From: Euphorbia lathyris
Taxonomy: Eukaryota; Streptophyta; Magnoliopsida; Malpighiales; Euphorbiaceae
Direction of reading: 5' to 3'
NCBI RefSeq assembly: GCF_963576675.1
Contig: NC_088911.1
Location: 74,181,256-74,245,255, forward strand
DNA length: 64,000 bases
Shown: positions 47,142-57,533 of the stretch, piece by piece
Position numbering within the stretch: the stretch's first letter is position 1
Layout: the number at the start of each line of letters is the position of its first letter
Made by a program: the position numbers and the translations under genes
Notes under the pieces: model-generated
What the model saw: only the letters and a program-made list of their open reading frames with translations
Databases searched by the model: none
What the model was told of the DNA's origin: nothing

Positions 47142-48547
47142 TGTTGAAACACCTTTCCACATAATTTTGATTTGACAAAATTGTTTAAGTATAAATTAGA
47201 ATACATATTCTAAACACACTAAGTTTAAATGCGTTGATTTATTCTACTAATGTGTTTGTTCAATGTTGAGTATAAATGTTATAAGTCATAAGGATTGGAA
47301 GGCCCAAGCCCAATACGGAAGCCAATGCCCAAGTCAAACAACTCAGTACACTCGGCCCGCGTATGTCAAGACGCCGCCGTTTTTGTTCAAAACGCAACTC
47401 AGCAATCGGAAGGATCTAGAAGACCTTCGGGAACAACTTCAAGATGAAGCTGCTGAGTAGTCTCGACAAAGCGTACAAGACAGCAGCTGGCAAAGGAAAA
47501 CTTCCAGACAAAGTGTTTCTTCTTTTAGCAAAGTTCAGACGACACAGTATGCTGTCCAGTTGACTTTACCATAAAAGGAGAGACCATCTGCTGTGCTGAC
47601 CGAGGACAGAAGATACACGATTGTGATTGGCCAAGAGCTCTGTGCAAGTCAGGATGACAACGACACATAGCCGTTTCCCTCCAACGGTTATTTCGAAATT
47701 CGAAATGACCGAATAGGCCAGACGTCTCTATAAATAGTGCCATCACAAGCTTCACTAAACACAGAACTTGATCAAGCTATTACGCTGTCCAAATCTCTAC
47801 AAGTTCTGCAAGCAAGAAGCAAAGCAAATTCTTACACTACAAGTTTATTCATTTGTGTAAAAGTCTAGAGTGATTGATCTTCAATCATCTAAGGTGTTCT
47901 AGCAATTGTTGTTTAGGACAAATCTTTATCATTTCTAGAAGTAGAAAGGAGAGGCTGGGTACTCGGTTTTAAGTACTCAGCGGAGAGATTAGGATTGAGT
48001 AGAAGTATAGAGGAAGGTACTCTTGTCATACTCAATTGCTGATATTGTAAAAGGTTATTAGGATTGAGTAGAAGTATAGAGGAAGGTACTCTTGTCATAC
48101 TCAATTGATGATATTGTAAAAGGTTTGAGGCTCTACCTTTAAAGAGCTCAGTAGAGAATTCGAAATCTCGGAAGTGTTCCGGGGACAGGACGTAGGCTTA
48201 GAAGAAGCTGAACCTGGATAAATCTGCTGAGTGAAGTATTTCTAAACCTTAACTCCTAATTTATATTGCTTGCTTTAAATAATCAAAACTGACCAAGTAA
48301 AGAGGTCAAGTTGAGTTGTGCGCGTTGAACGTCTGAGTTCAGGAATAGACTCCAAGTGCTATCTCCTGACTCAAGCTGAGGAACTGACCTAGTCACCTGT
48401 TGACTAAGCCAGTATCTTGCTGTTTACTCAGCGCCGCTGTTCAAACCTTTTTCTTTAGAAAAAGAAGTCTGCCTAAATTGTTAAAAAGTTTAAATAGTTC
48501 CTAACCCCCCCTTGGAACTATACTTGAAACTAAACAAGGGACTAACA
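47142..48547 (+). repeat. LTR 1 of the tandem Sirevirus
   Basis: TGTTGAAACACC to GGGACTAACA, 1,406 bp. A TATA box TATAAATA lies at 47729-47736. Contains a 69-bp tandem duplication (47988-48056 and 48057-48125), differing at one base, that LTR 2 lacks. Confidence 0.93.
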
Positions 48548-48549
48548 AG

Positions 48550-48562
48550 TGGTATCAGAGCC
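48550..48562 (+). other. Primer binding site, unit 1
   Basis: TGGTATCAGAGCC two bases after LTR 1, complementary to the 3' end of initiator tRNA-Met. Confidence 0.93.
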
Positions 48563-48609
48563 TAAAAGCTCATTACTAAAGGTCTAACAACCTTGAGTTG
48601 ATCCATACC

Positions 48610-50364
48610 ATGGGCGAAAACAGCACTCGATTTCTCCCTGGAAACCAGACAACTCAGATATTACCTGAGGGGCTGTCCATTACCAGGCCTCCCCTATTCT
48701 TCGGGTCAAACTATACCTTTTGGAAGAATAGGATGAAAAACTTCATTCAAGCTACAAACATGAGTGCCTGGCTATCTATAGTCCAAGGCCCGTTTGTACC
48801 TGTGAAAGTTGTTGATGACCAGTCAGTTGTTAAAACTGAGGTTGAATGGACAGAGGATGATCTTAAGAAGCTTCAAAACCATGCTTCGGCTATCAATATG
48901 CTTCACTGTGCGCTCGATGCTGCAGAATATAACAAAATCTCAGGTTGTGAGTCGGCACAAGAGATCTGGAAAAAGCTGGAAGTCACCTACGAGGGAACAA
49001 ACAAAGTAAAAGAATCCAAGGTGAATCATCAGATGAGACTGTACGAGCTGTTCGAGATGAACAATGATGTGGGCATTTCAGACATGAACGCAAGGTTCAC
49101 CAACATCATTAATGAGCTCAAGAGACTTGGGAAAATCTTCACTAAGGAAGAACAAGTCAAAAAGATACTCAGGAGTCTTCCAAAAGACTGGCAAGCAAAG
49201 AAGACAGCAGTTGAGGAAGCTCAGGATTTAACCACCTACAAATATGACGAACTCATCGGTTCATTGCTGACCCATGAGATATCAATGAAGAACTTTGAGG
49301 TGAAGGAAAAATCTAATGACAAGAAGCAGAAGTCACTTGTCATGAAGGCTGACTCCACTGACGGGAGTTCAACTGATGATGAGGAGGTGGCTATGTTTAC
49401 AAGAAAGATGAAGAGGCTGTTCAGGAAGAACGACAAAAATTCCAAAAAGCCTTACAAAAAGTTTGATAAGTATAAGGCTGACTCAAGCGACAGCAAATAC
49501 AGAAAGGACAGCTCAAAGCCCATTACATGCTTTGAGTGCCACCAAGATGGCCATATTAAGTCAAACTGCCCCACGCTGAGGAAAGACAAGAAAAGTGGGA
49601 AGAAGGCAATGGTGGCTACTTGGAGTGACAGTGATGAATCTTCATCAACAGAAACTGAGGCCACCGAGTCAGTGAAGATATGCTTTATGGCTGACGAACT
49701 TGCTGAGCCATGCATTTCTGAGCATGCTGACCAATCTGATGAGTCAGATAATGAAGAGCAATCTAATGAGGTAATCTCACTCTCTCAACTCAGAAATGAA
49801 ATGGGTAATGCCCTGAGTGATCTTTACACACTTGTCAAAAAGTGTAACAAAAAGATTAAAACAATCAGCCGGTGTTGTGATGAGGTGGAAGAGGTCAAAC
49901 TGAGTGACCTCAGATACCTTCTTCAAGACAACTCAGTTTTGCATGAAAATATGAAAACCATTCATGAGTCTGTAGTTGAAGTCCAGTCAGTTTCCAAGAA
50001 ACTGAGGAAGGATGTCACAACCATTCAGAACCAACTAAAGGTTCCAAACAAAAATAATTTTCCTCTGAGAACTAAGTATCAAGGTACTCAGTACCAAGGT
50101 ACTCAGCAGAGACGAAATCCCCAGCAAAGAGTTCAGTGTGACTTTTGTGGGAAGTTAGGACACACCACTAAGGTGTGCTGGCACGCTCAGCACTGGGGTG
50201 CTGACAAGTCAGTAAAGAGTCCTAAACAGAAAGTCAGTTGTGACTTCTGTGGAAAAAGTGGCCACACTATTAATGTATGGCGCCACAAAATAAAATATGA
50301 TGCTTTACCTGTTGAACCTAACAAGTCAGGACCCAAAAAGAATTGGGTACCTAAAGGAAACTGA
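48610..50364 (+). CDS. Sirevirus gag, unit 1, open
   Basis: ATG at 48610 (GENSTRFLPGNQTTQILPEG) opens 584 codons without a stop. The gag polypeptide (UBN2-like) domain covers about residues 30-230 (FFGSNYTFWKNRMKNFI, KTAVEEAQDLTTYKYDELIG). A Lys/Asp/Ser-rich linker follows, then a CCHC knuckle CFECHQDGHIKSNC, a coiled-coil region with EVEEVKLSDLRYLLQDNS, and two C-terminal knuckles, CDFCGKLGHTTKVC and CDFCGKSGHTINVW. The last has lost its final Cys. Of the three Sirevirus gag genes here it is the only one with an unbroken frame, so it could still make a protein. Confidence 0.92.
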   Translation: MGENSTRFLPGNQTTQILPEGLSITRPPLFFGSNYTFWKNRMKNFIQATNMSAWLSIVQGPFVPVKVVDDQSVVKTEVEWTEDDLKKLQNHASAINMLHCALDAAEYNKISGCESAQEIWKKLEVTYEGTNKVKESKVNHQMRLYELFEMNNDVGISDMNARFTNIINELKRLGKIFTKEEQVKKILRSLPKDWQAKKTAVEEAQDLTTYKYDELIGSLLTHEISMKNFEVKEKSNDKKQKSLVMKADSTDGSSTDDEEVAMFTRKMKRLFRKNDKNSKKPYKKFDKYKADSSDSKYRKDSSKPITCFECHQDGHIKSNCPTLRKDKKSGKKAMVATWSDSDESSSTETEATESVKICFMADELAEPCISEHADQSDESDNEEQSNEVISLSQLRNEMGNALSDLYTLVKKCNKKIKTISRCCDEVEEVKLSDLRYLLQDNSVLHENMKTIHESVVEVQSVSKKLRKDVTTIQNQLKVPNKNNFPLRTKYQGTQYQGTQQRRNPQQRVQCDFCGKLGHTTKVCWHAQHWGADKSVKSPKQKVSCDFCGKSGHTINVWRHKIKYDALPVEPNKSGPKKNWVPKGN

Positions 50365-52232
50365 TTACAAGACAGGTAAGCCTGAGATGTGCCGAGAAGT
50401 CAAAAATGTGGTATATTGACAGCGCATGCTCAAGGCATATGACGGGTGATGAAACTCAATTCATCACGTTCGAACGTAAACGAGGAGGAAGCGTAAGTTT
50501 TGGAGACAACAAGAAGGGTAAGATAGTAGGCTCAGGAACCGTCGGAGGTAACCCTACTATTGAATTTGTCTCCCTAGTCAGCGGACTCAAATATAACTTA
50601 CTCAGCGTAGCTCAGCTATGTGACAATGGGAGAAAAGTTATATTTGATGCTACTGGATGTAAAATATACGAGGGTAAAACTGATGAGTTAATCTTAACTG
50701 CCCCTCGGATAGACAATGTCTTTATGCTAAACCTCGAAAAGAAGTTTTCAAAAACTGTATGCTTAGTCACAAAGGAAGAAAATTCCTGGCTATGGCACAG
50801 GAGACTTGATCATGTAAGCATGGACCTCCTGGCCAAATTAGCAAGAAAGCAATTGGTTGAGGGACTGCCTGAACTTAAATTTCAAAAAGATCAATTATGC
50901 CATGCCTGCCAAGCTGGAAAACAAACCAAGCAATCTTTTCAAAGTAAAAACATTGTCTCAACTAAGCGTCCGTTAGAAATGCTACACTTGGATCTCTTTG
51001 GTCCAGTCCAGCCGCTGAGTCTGGGTGGAAGAAGGTTTTCCTTGGTTATTGTAGATGATTTCTCTCGGTACACATGGGTTATCCTGCTGACCAGTAAGGA
51101 TGAGACTTTTGAGACATTTTCAAACTTGGTTAGAAAAATTGAAAATGAGAAAGACCTAAAATTAGCTCATATCCGTAGTGATAATGGTGGAGAATTCAAG
51201 AACCAAAAGTTTGTTGAATTCTGTGAAGCCAGCGGCATTGACCACAATTTCTCTGTTCCTAGAACGCCTCAGCAAAATGGGGTTGTTGAAAGGAAGAACA
51301 GAACTCTGGTTGAGATTGCCAGGACAATGCTGGATGAGCATAGGCATCCAAAGTATTTTTGGGGAGAAGCTGTCAACACAGCATGCTATATTCTGAATAG
51401 GGCTTTAGTTAGACCTATACTTAAGAAAACCCCATATGAACTTTGGAAAGGACGAAAGCCCAACATTGGATACTTTCGTGCCTTTGGCTGTAGGTGTTTT
51501 ATTTTAAATACCAAAGATAGCTTAGCCAAATTTGATTCAAAAGCTGATGAGGCTATCTTTCTAGGCTACTCAATAAACAGTAAAGCATACAGAGTTTTTA
51601 ATAAGCGAACTCAAGTTTTAGAAGAGTAAATACGTGTAGAGTTCGATAAAACTGACCCTGCAGGTAGATACCAGCCGCTGACCGAAGATGATCCAAACTC
51701 AGTAACCATCACTGACTCAGAACCAGCTACTGAGTCATTCACGAAAAGGCTGACCAAGAGTAAGAGTGAACCTAAGATTACTTTTACTGACCCATCTAAT
51801 TCTGCAGAGATTGTTGAAACAGGAACAGCACAAGACATGAATCTACCCAAAGAAATAAGGATTCCTAAAGGACACTCCGAAAGTGCAATCCTTGATTCTG
51901 CTGGGAATACCCTAATGACGAGGAATCAACTCAGGAAATACCTCAGCAATGTTGCTTTCGTCTCAGTACAAGAACCGAAGAATTTCGCTGAAGCTGAGTA
52001 CGATGAATTCTGGATGAACGCAATGCAAGAGGAGCTCGATCAATTTCGAAGAAATGATGTATGGGAGTTAGTGCCTCATCCAAAGAGTCAAAAGACCATC
52101 GGAACAAGATGGGTCTTCAGGAACAAGATGGACGAACAAGGAAACGTAGTCAGGAACAAAGCAAGGCTTGTAGCTCAGGGCTACAGTCAGCAAGAAGCTG
52201 GCGGATATCTTCACAAAGCCACTGGCTCGTGA
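50361..52232 (+). pseudogene. Sirevirus pol, unit 1, RT and most RNase H deleted
   Basis: Pol lies in the -1 frame, overlapping the gag stop. Protease region WYIDSACSRHMTGDETQF; zinc region WHRRLDHVSMDLLAKLA with CHACQAGKQTK; integrase core LHLDLFGPVQP, IRSDNGGEFKNQKF, PQQNGVVERKNRT. A TAA stop at 51627 is followed in the same frame by the linker and the start of RT ([28 protein letters not shown]). At about 52197 the sequence jumps to the last codons of RNase H (ADIFTKPLAREQF in the full copy, read here out of frame). About 1.2 kb is gone, including the YVDD active site. This unit cannot reverse transcribe by itself. Confidence 0.93.
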
Positions 52233-52648
52233 GCAGTTCAGCATACTGAGAGAAGCAATTGGTATGTTTAATCCTCTTCAATAAATTCCTGTGCTAAATG
52301 AATATTGAATGCTGAGTGAATTACATGCTGAATGATTTATTGTTTGCTGAGTATCTCTTGAAACTGACTGAACATCAAATACTGAGTAAACTTGCACAGT
52401 GAGTAAATTAGTTTAAACTTAAACTTAAAAATCATCCCTTTATGCAATGCTGACCACTCAGAATATCAAACGCTTAGTATTCTACACGCTGAGTGTTAGA
52501 TCCGTTAGAATGAATGCAATAGCACGCATATAGCCCTAGGATGACGTATTCGCCGTATGTGTCATAAATGCCAGGATCTTTGTCGGTACATAATCCCGAG
52601 GCAAAACTGACACATGGATTTGATTAAATCCACACCGCTCATTTCTTC

Positions 52649-52656
52649 TATAAATA
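52649..52656 (+). promoter_or_regulatory. TATA box upstream of ORF3, unit 1
   Basis: TATAAATA 110 bp before the ORF3 ATG at 52759. The leader carries CTCTTTCTCTCTCAAAATC. The equivalent box exists in the minus-strand Sirevirus at 35710-35717. Confidence 0.55.
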
Positions 52657-52758
52657 ATGGGTAATTCCCCATTTTTTATTCTTTACGCTTAATCAAATTC
52701 TAAGGCAAAGAAACTCTTTCTCTCTCAAAATCCTTCTAAACCTTCCCCATCCTTGAAA

Positions 52759-55584
52759 ATGACTAAGATTTCCTACAACGTCTCCGGTGCCGGCCACCAA
52801 AAGACTAGCTCCGATGAACCTACTGGAAATCCTCCTACGCCGAGCAAAGGACAAGCTGGCCAAACCTCTAGTCAGGAAAAACCCGTAAAGGTCAGGACCT
52901 ACTCCAAGGTTTTTGACAATGTCCGCGAATGGAAAGTTGAGCCCTCAAGATGGGTCTCTGAAAACTTCATGCAAAATGAACAACCGTTCTGCGAGTGGAT
53001 TTCATAGAATGGATGGACTGGGCTATTTTCGGTTAGGGATGAAACCTATCCTGACCTGGTGAGGGAGTTTTACCACAACCTCAAAGTTGCAAATGACAAC
53101 ACTGACTACCTGTGCACTGAGGTGAAAAACAAAACCATCTTCATCAACCCTCTCTACATAGGAAATCTTCTCAAGCTAAAAACTGAAGGAGCAAGGCTGA
53201 GAAGATCGGGAGATCAGGATAAAACTGACTATAAACACAACTTTTGCAAACCTGAGGGTCACTCAGGAGAAGTCCCAGCTTCATCAATGGGTCAGCACCA
53301 GAAGATGGCTCATTACTTGCTGACCTATTTCATCTACCCAAAGATCAACTGCACTACATCAGCAACCAATTTCGAGCAATGCTTTATCTGGCATATGCTG
53401 ACATACACCCCCATCAACATGCCAGTCTTTCTTGTTGCTGGTTTCCTTCGAAGCACTGGCACGATGCGGCTTGGATCACTCATAACTAGAATCCTCATTG
53501 ACCATAAGGTTGATCTCGAAGGTGAGGAGAAGACTCGAGGAACTGAGATCACAGCTTCCTCGCTGAGAGCCTTAAAGTTTGGACAGCCCTTGAAGAAAGG
53601 TAAAGCTGTTGCTGCTGGCCAAGCTGAGGAAACTGCTGAGCCAAAGAAAGGGCGAAGGACTAAGGCCCCAGCTTCCCGCAAGAGGAAAACTGCTGAGACT
53701 CCTTCCAAAAACGTTGAGTCTCCAGGAAAGAGGCAGAAGTCAGCTGGTAAGTCAGCTAAGAAAAGAAGCAGGCAAGGTGAGCCTGGAACTCAGGAAGCTA
53801 TGGAGCAACCTCAGAAGAAGCAGAAGTCTTCAACACTGACTCCACTGAACGCCATACCTACAGACTTCGTTGTACCGGGTGACTCTCACTTCACCCAGTG
53901 TCAAAGTACAGAAGCTGAGCATGATGAACATGAGGTACAACTAGATGATCACTTCATCTCTCAAGTTGAGGAAGAACTTGACGGTGACAGTACCGAAGAA
54001 GAAGAAGAAGAAGCCAGCGGTCAGGATGACGCTGAGGACTCTGAGGAAACGACCAGTGAGATTGAGGTTGAGCATGCCGATACTGAGTTGGCCGCTGGAG
54101 TTGAGCAAGTACTCGACCAACACACTGTTGATCCAGCTGAAGAGCAAGCTGACCAGCCTCATACTGAGCAACAAGAATCTTCCCCTTCTCACTCAGGAGA
54201 ACCTGATCATACTGTCACTCCACCTCGTAGAAGGCGAAAGTTGGTCAAGGCCAGTGAGCAGCTAGTCAGTGAAACTCCTGTGCACCTACCAACTCTTCCT
54301 GACTTTGTCATCTCAAAGGCAACTAAGGACCCTTCTACCGTCAAACTTAAGTTTTTCAAACGCCAATCCACTTCCACTACATCGTCGCCATTAGAAAAAC
54401 AAGCCTCTGTTTCTTCTCAACAGGAACATGCCGACCCCAATGCTTCTGCAACATCAACCAGTCAGGTTGAGCCATCTACTGTTCATGCTATTTCCTCAAG
54501 CATGGTGCTGACTCCACACACCTCTGCCGTCAGCACAGACAGTATTCGCATTACAACTTCTCCAACTCAACTCTCTGCCGATCAATCAACTATTCCTACA
54601 ACTCAAGTGCAGATTAAGCATACTATTCCAGTCACTGACCAGGTTACTCCTTTCACTCCTCCTCCTTCCGGTCATACTGATGTCCCTGAAGGTTCACAAA
54701 GCCATCTGAATGCCACTGAGTCCGGCAAAAAGATCATTGACTCAGTGCAAGCATTAATCAGAGACCTTCAACATTCCACTTCTCCTGCTGCTGGATCTTC
54801 AATTCTTGAGACCACCCAGCTCTCCCAAGTCACTCAGCTTCTCACTGAAGTTAAGGGACTCAAGGATCTGCTGAATGTCGTCATATCCTTCCAAGCACAG
54901 CAAGCTAAGCAGGATTCAATTGCCAAGTTGGCTGAGATCCAGCTGACAACCGTGCAACACCTGAACTCTCTCCATCAACAAGTCTAGAAATTGTCAGCTG
55001 TGAACACTGACTATGTCACTTCATCTGAAATCAAAATGCTCTTTGCTCAACTTCATACTGAGCAACTTAAGACCAACGAGCAAATGGTGTCGTACAGTCA
55101 GTGCTCAGTAGAGCAAATTGGTGAGGCTATAAGGTTGCTTAATCTGAATAAGTAAAAGATGGATACTGACGCAATGAAGCAGAACGAGATGATGACTCTC
55201 GCACAACAAACTTTCAACCACATTCGTCATAACAACATTCAACGTCAGTATTACGACACAGCTCTCTTAAAAACCTTTCACCAAATCTTTGCTGGCCTTA
55301 CTGAAGCTCTTATCTGGCAAGGCAAAGCTCAAGCGTTCAGTGTAAATATGCTCAGTGCTGCTGATCTCAAAGTACCCGATGAGGTATCAGTTAATGGAGT
55401 TGCCATTTTTGATGGCGTAAATGAAAGCGCTGAGAAGCTTAAGGAGCTATCCCAAGAACTGACTCGTGCTGTATTAACTGATGCTTTCAGACTCCCTGAA
55501 GTTAACAATACGGGGGAGAAAGAACATGCAGCTAGAGCTCAGCATGAGCGAAGTCAGTCATCGCAACACAAGAAAAAGAAATAG
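52759..55584 (+). pseudogene. Sirevirus ORF3, unit 1, three nonsense codons
   Basis: ATG at 52759, about 940 codons to the final stop. Disordered head; plant-transposon-protein-like domain (about residues 60-270: WTGLFSVRDETYPDLVREFY, SMGQHQKMAHYLLTYF, FEQCFIWHMLTYTPINMPVF). A Lys/Arg-rich part follows (RKRKTAETPSK, AKKRSRQGE), then an acidic Glu/Ser/Thr-rich low-complexity part, and a C-terminal coiled coil (QLLTEVKGLKDLLNVVI to the end), finishing in HKKKK. Stops at 53005 (TAG), 54985 (TAG) and 55153 (TAA) each fit a C-to-T change from a Gln codon; unit 2 keeps Gln at these sites. It takes the place of the envelope-like ORF of other Sireviruses but has no membrane segments. Confidence 0.8.
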
Positions 55585-56035
55585 ATAGGCTAGCCCAGTT
55601 TTAGACTGAGTCACTTGTAATCTAATTCTATTTTGCCTTATCTATAAAAATTTTGCTGTGTAATTACTGACTTCTATCTATATATCATATTTGCATCTCT
55701 TATTCAAATCCTGAGTTATGATATATGTTATTAAGTACTGAGTCATTATGTATCTTCAATTAAATCAGCTATGTTTAATACTTGTAACATTTATTGACTA
55801 AATGATATGCTGATAACATGTTTGACATTGACCTATGTGTTTATAAAACATTCTGATAAGAACTCATTGAACAACAAATTACTCAGTGCGCTCTATATGA
55901 CTAAACCTTCCGCTTAATACTGAGTAAATAGAATATGTTGATATAGCTGACCTATATCTGAAAACTGACCTTAGACTTACTCATTTAAACCTTTAAATGT
56001 TTTGAGTAAAACTAAGTCAGTAGCTCAACCCTTAC

Positions 56036-56132
56036 GGGGGAGTTTGCTAAATTATACTAGGTCAACTATCATGGGGGAGCTCATACTGAGTTCCTCGCTG
56101 AATAGTTTTGCCAACATCAAAATGGGGGAGTT
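56036..56132 (+). promoter_or_regulatory. Triple polypurine tract before LTR 2
   Basis: GGGGGAG occurs three times within 97 bp (56036-56042, 56073-56079, 56123-56129). The last lies three bases before the LTR and is the likely plus-strand primer. Multiple polypurine tracts are a described trait of Sireviruses. Confidence 0.8.
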
Positions 56133-57471
56133 TGTTGAAACACCTTTCCACATAATTTTGATTTGACAAAATTGTTTAAGTATAAATTAGAATACATATT
56201 CTAAACACACTAAGTTTAAATGCGTTGATTTATTCTACTAATGTGTTTGTTCAATGTTGAGTATAAATGTTATAAGTCATAAGGATTGGAAGGCCCAAGC
56301 CCAATACGGAAGCCAAGGCCCAAGTCAAACAACTCAGTACACTCGGCCCGCGTATGTCAAGACGCTGCCGTTTTTGTTCAAAATGCAACTCAGCAATCGG
56401 AAGGATCTAGAAGACCTTCGGGAACAACTTCAAGATGAAGCTGCTGAGTAGTCTCGACAAAGCGTACAAGACAGCAGCTGGCAAAGGAAAACTTCCAGAC
56501 AAAGTGTTTCTTCTTTTAGCAAAGTTCAGACGACACAGTATGCTGTCCAGTTGACTTTACCATAAAAGGAGAGACCATCTGCTGTGCTGACCGAGGACAG
56601 AAGATACACGATTGTGATTGGCCAAGAGCTCTGTGCAAGTCAGGATGACAACGACACATAGCCGTTTCCCTCCAACGGTTATTTCGAAATTCGAAATGAC
56701 CGAATAGGCCAGACGTCTCTATAAATAGTGCCATCACAAGCTTCACTAAACACAGAACTTGATCAAGCTATTACGCTGTCCAAATCTCTACAAGTTCTGC
56801 AAGCAAGAAGCAAAGCAAATTCTTACACTACAAGTTTATTCATTTGTGTAAAAGTCTAGAGTGATTGATCTTCAATCATCTAAGGTGTTCTAGCAATTGT
56901 TGTTTAGGACAAATCTTTATCATTTCTAGAAGTAGAAAGGAGAGGCTGGGTACTCGGTTTTAAGTACTCAGCGGAGAGATTAGGATTGAGTAGAAGTATA
57001 GAGGAAGGTACTCTTGTCATACTCAATTGATGATATTGTAAAAGGTTTGAGGCTCTACCTTTAAAGAGCTCAGTAGAGAATTCGAAATCTCGGAAGTGTT
57101 CCGGGGACAGGACGTAGGCTTAGAAGAAGCTGAACCTGGATAAATCTGCTGAGTGAAGTATTTCTAAACCTTAACTCCTAATTTATATTGCTTGCTTTAA
57201 ATAATCAAAACTGACCAAGTAAAGAGGTCAAGTTGAGTTGTGCGCGTTGAACGTCTGAGTTCAGGAATAGACTCTAAGTGCTATCTCCTGACTCAAGCTG
57301 AGGAACTGACCTAGTCACCTGTTGACTAAGCCAGTATCTTGCTGTTTACTCAGCGCCGCTGTTCAAACCTTTTTCTTTAGAAAAAGAAGTCTGCCTAAAT
57401 TGTTAAAAAGTTTAAATAGTTCCTAACCCCCCCCCTTGGAACTATACTTGCAACTAAACAAGGGACTAACA
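56133..57471 (+). repeat. LTR 2, shared middle LTR
   Basis: TGTTGAAACACC to GGGACTAACA, 1,339 bp. TATA box at 56720-56727. It lacks the 69-bp duplication of LTR 1 and has a C run two bases longer near 57425; otherwise few differences. Confidence 0.93.
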
Positions 57472-57473
57472 AG

Positions 57474-57486
57474 TGGTATCAGAGCC
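57474..57486 (+). other. Primer binding site, unit 2
   Basis: TGGTATCAGAGCC two bases after LTR 2, as in unit 1. Confidence 0.93.
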
Positions 57487-57533
57487 TAAAAGCTCATTAC
57501 CAAAGGTCTAACAACCTTGAGTTGATCCATACC

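Noticed and set aside
47263..47755. Short frames inside the Sirevirus LTR, repeated at 56254-56746
   Set aside because: They lie in the LTR upstream of and over the TATA region and recur only because the LTR is repeated; not genes.
53334..53708. Minus-strand frame of 124 codons inside ORF3 (also at 62174)
   Set aside because: Antisense shadow of the conserved ORF3 domain; the codon pattern belongs to the plus strand.
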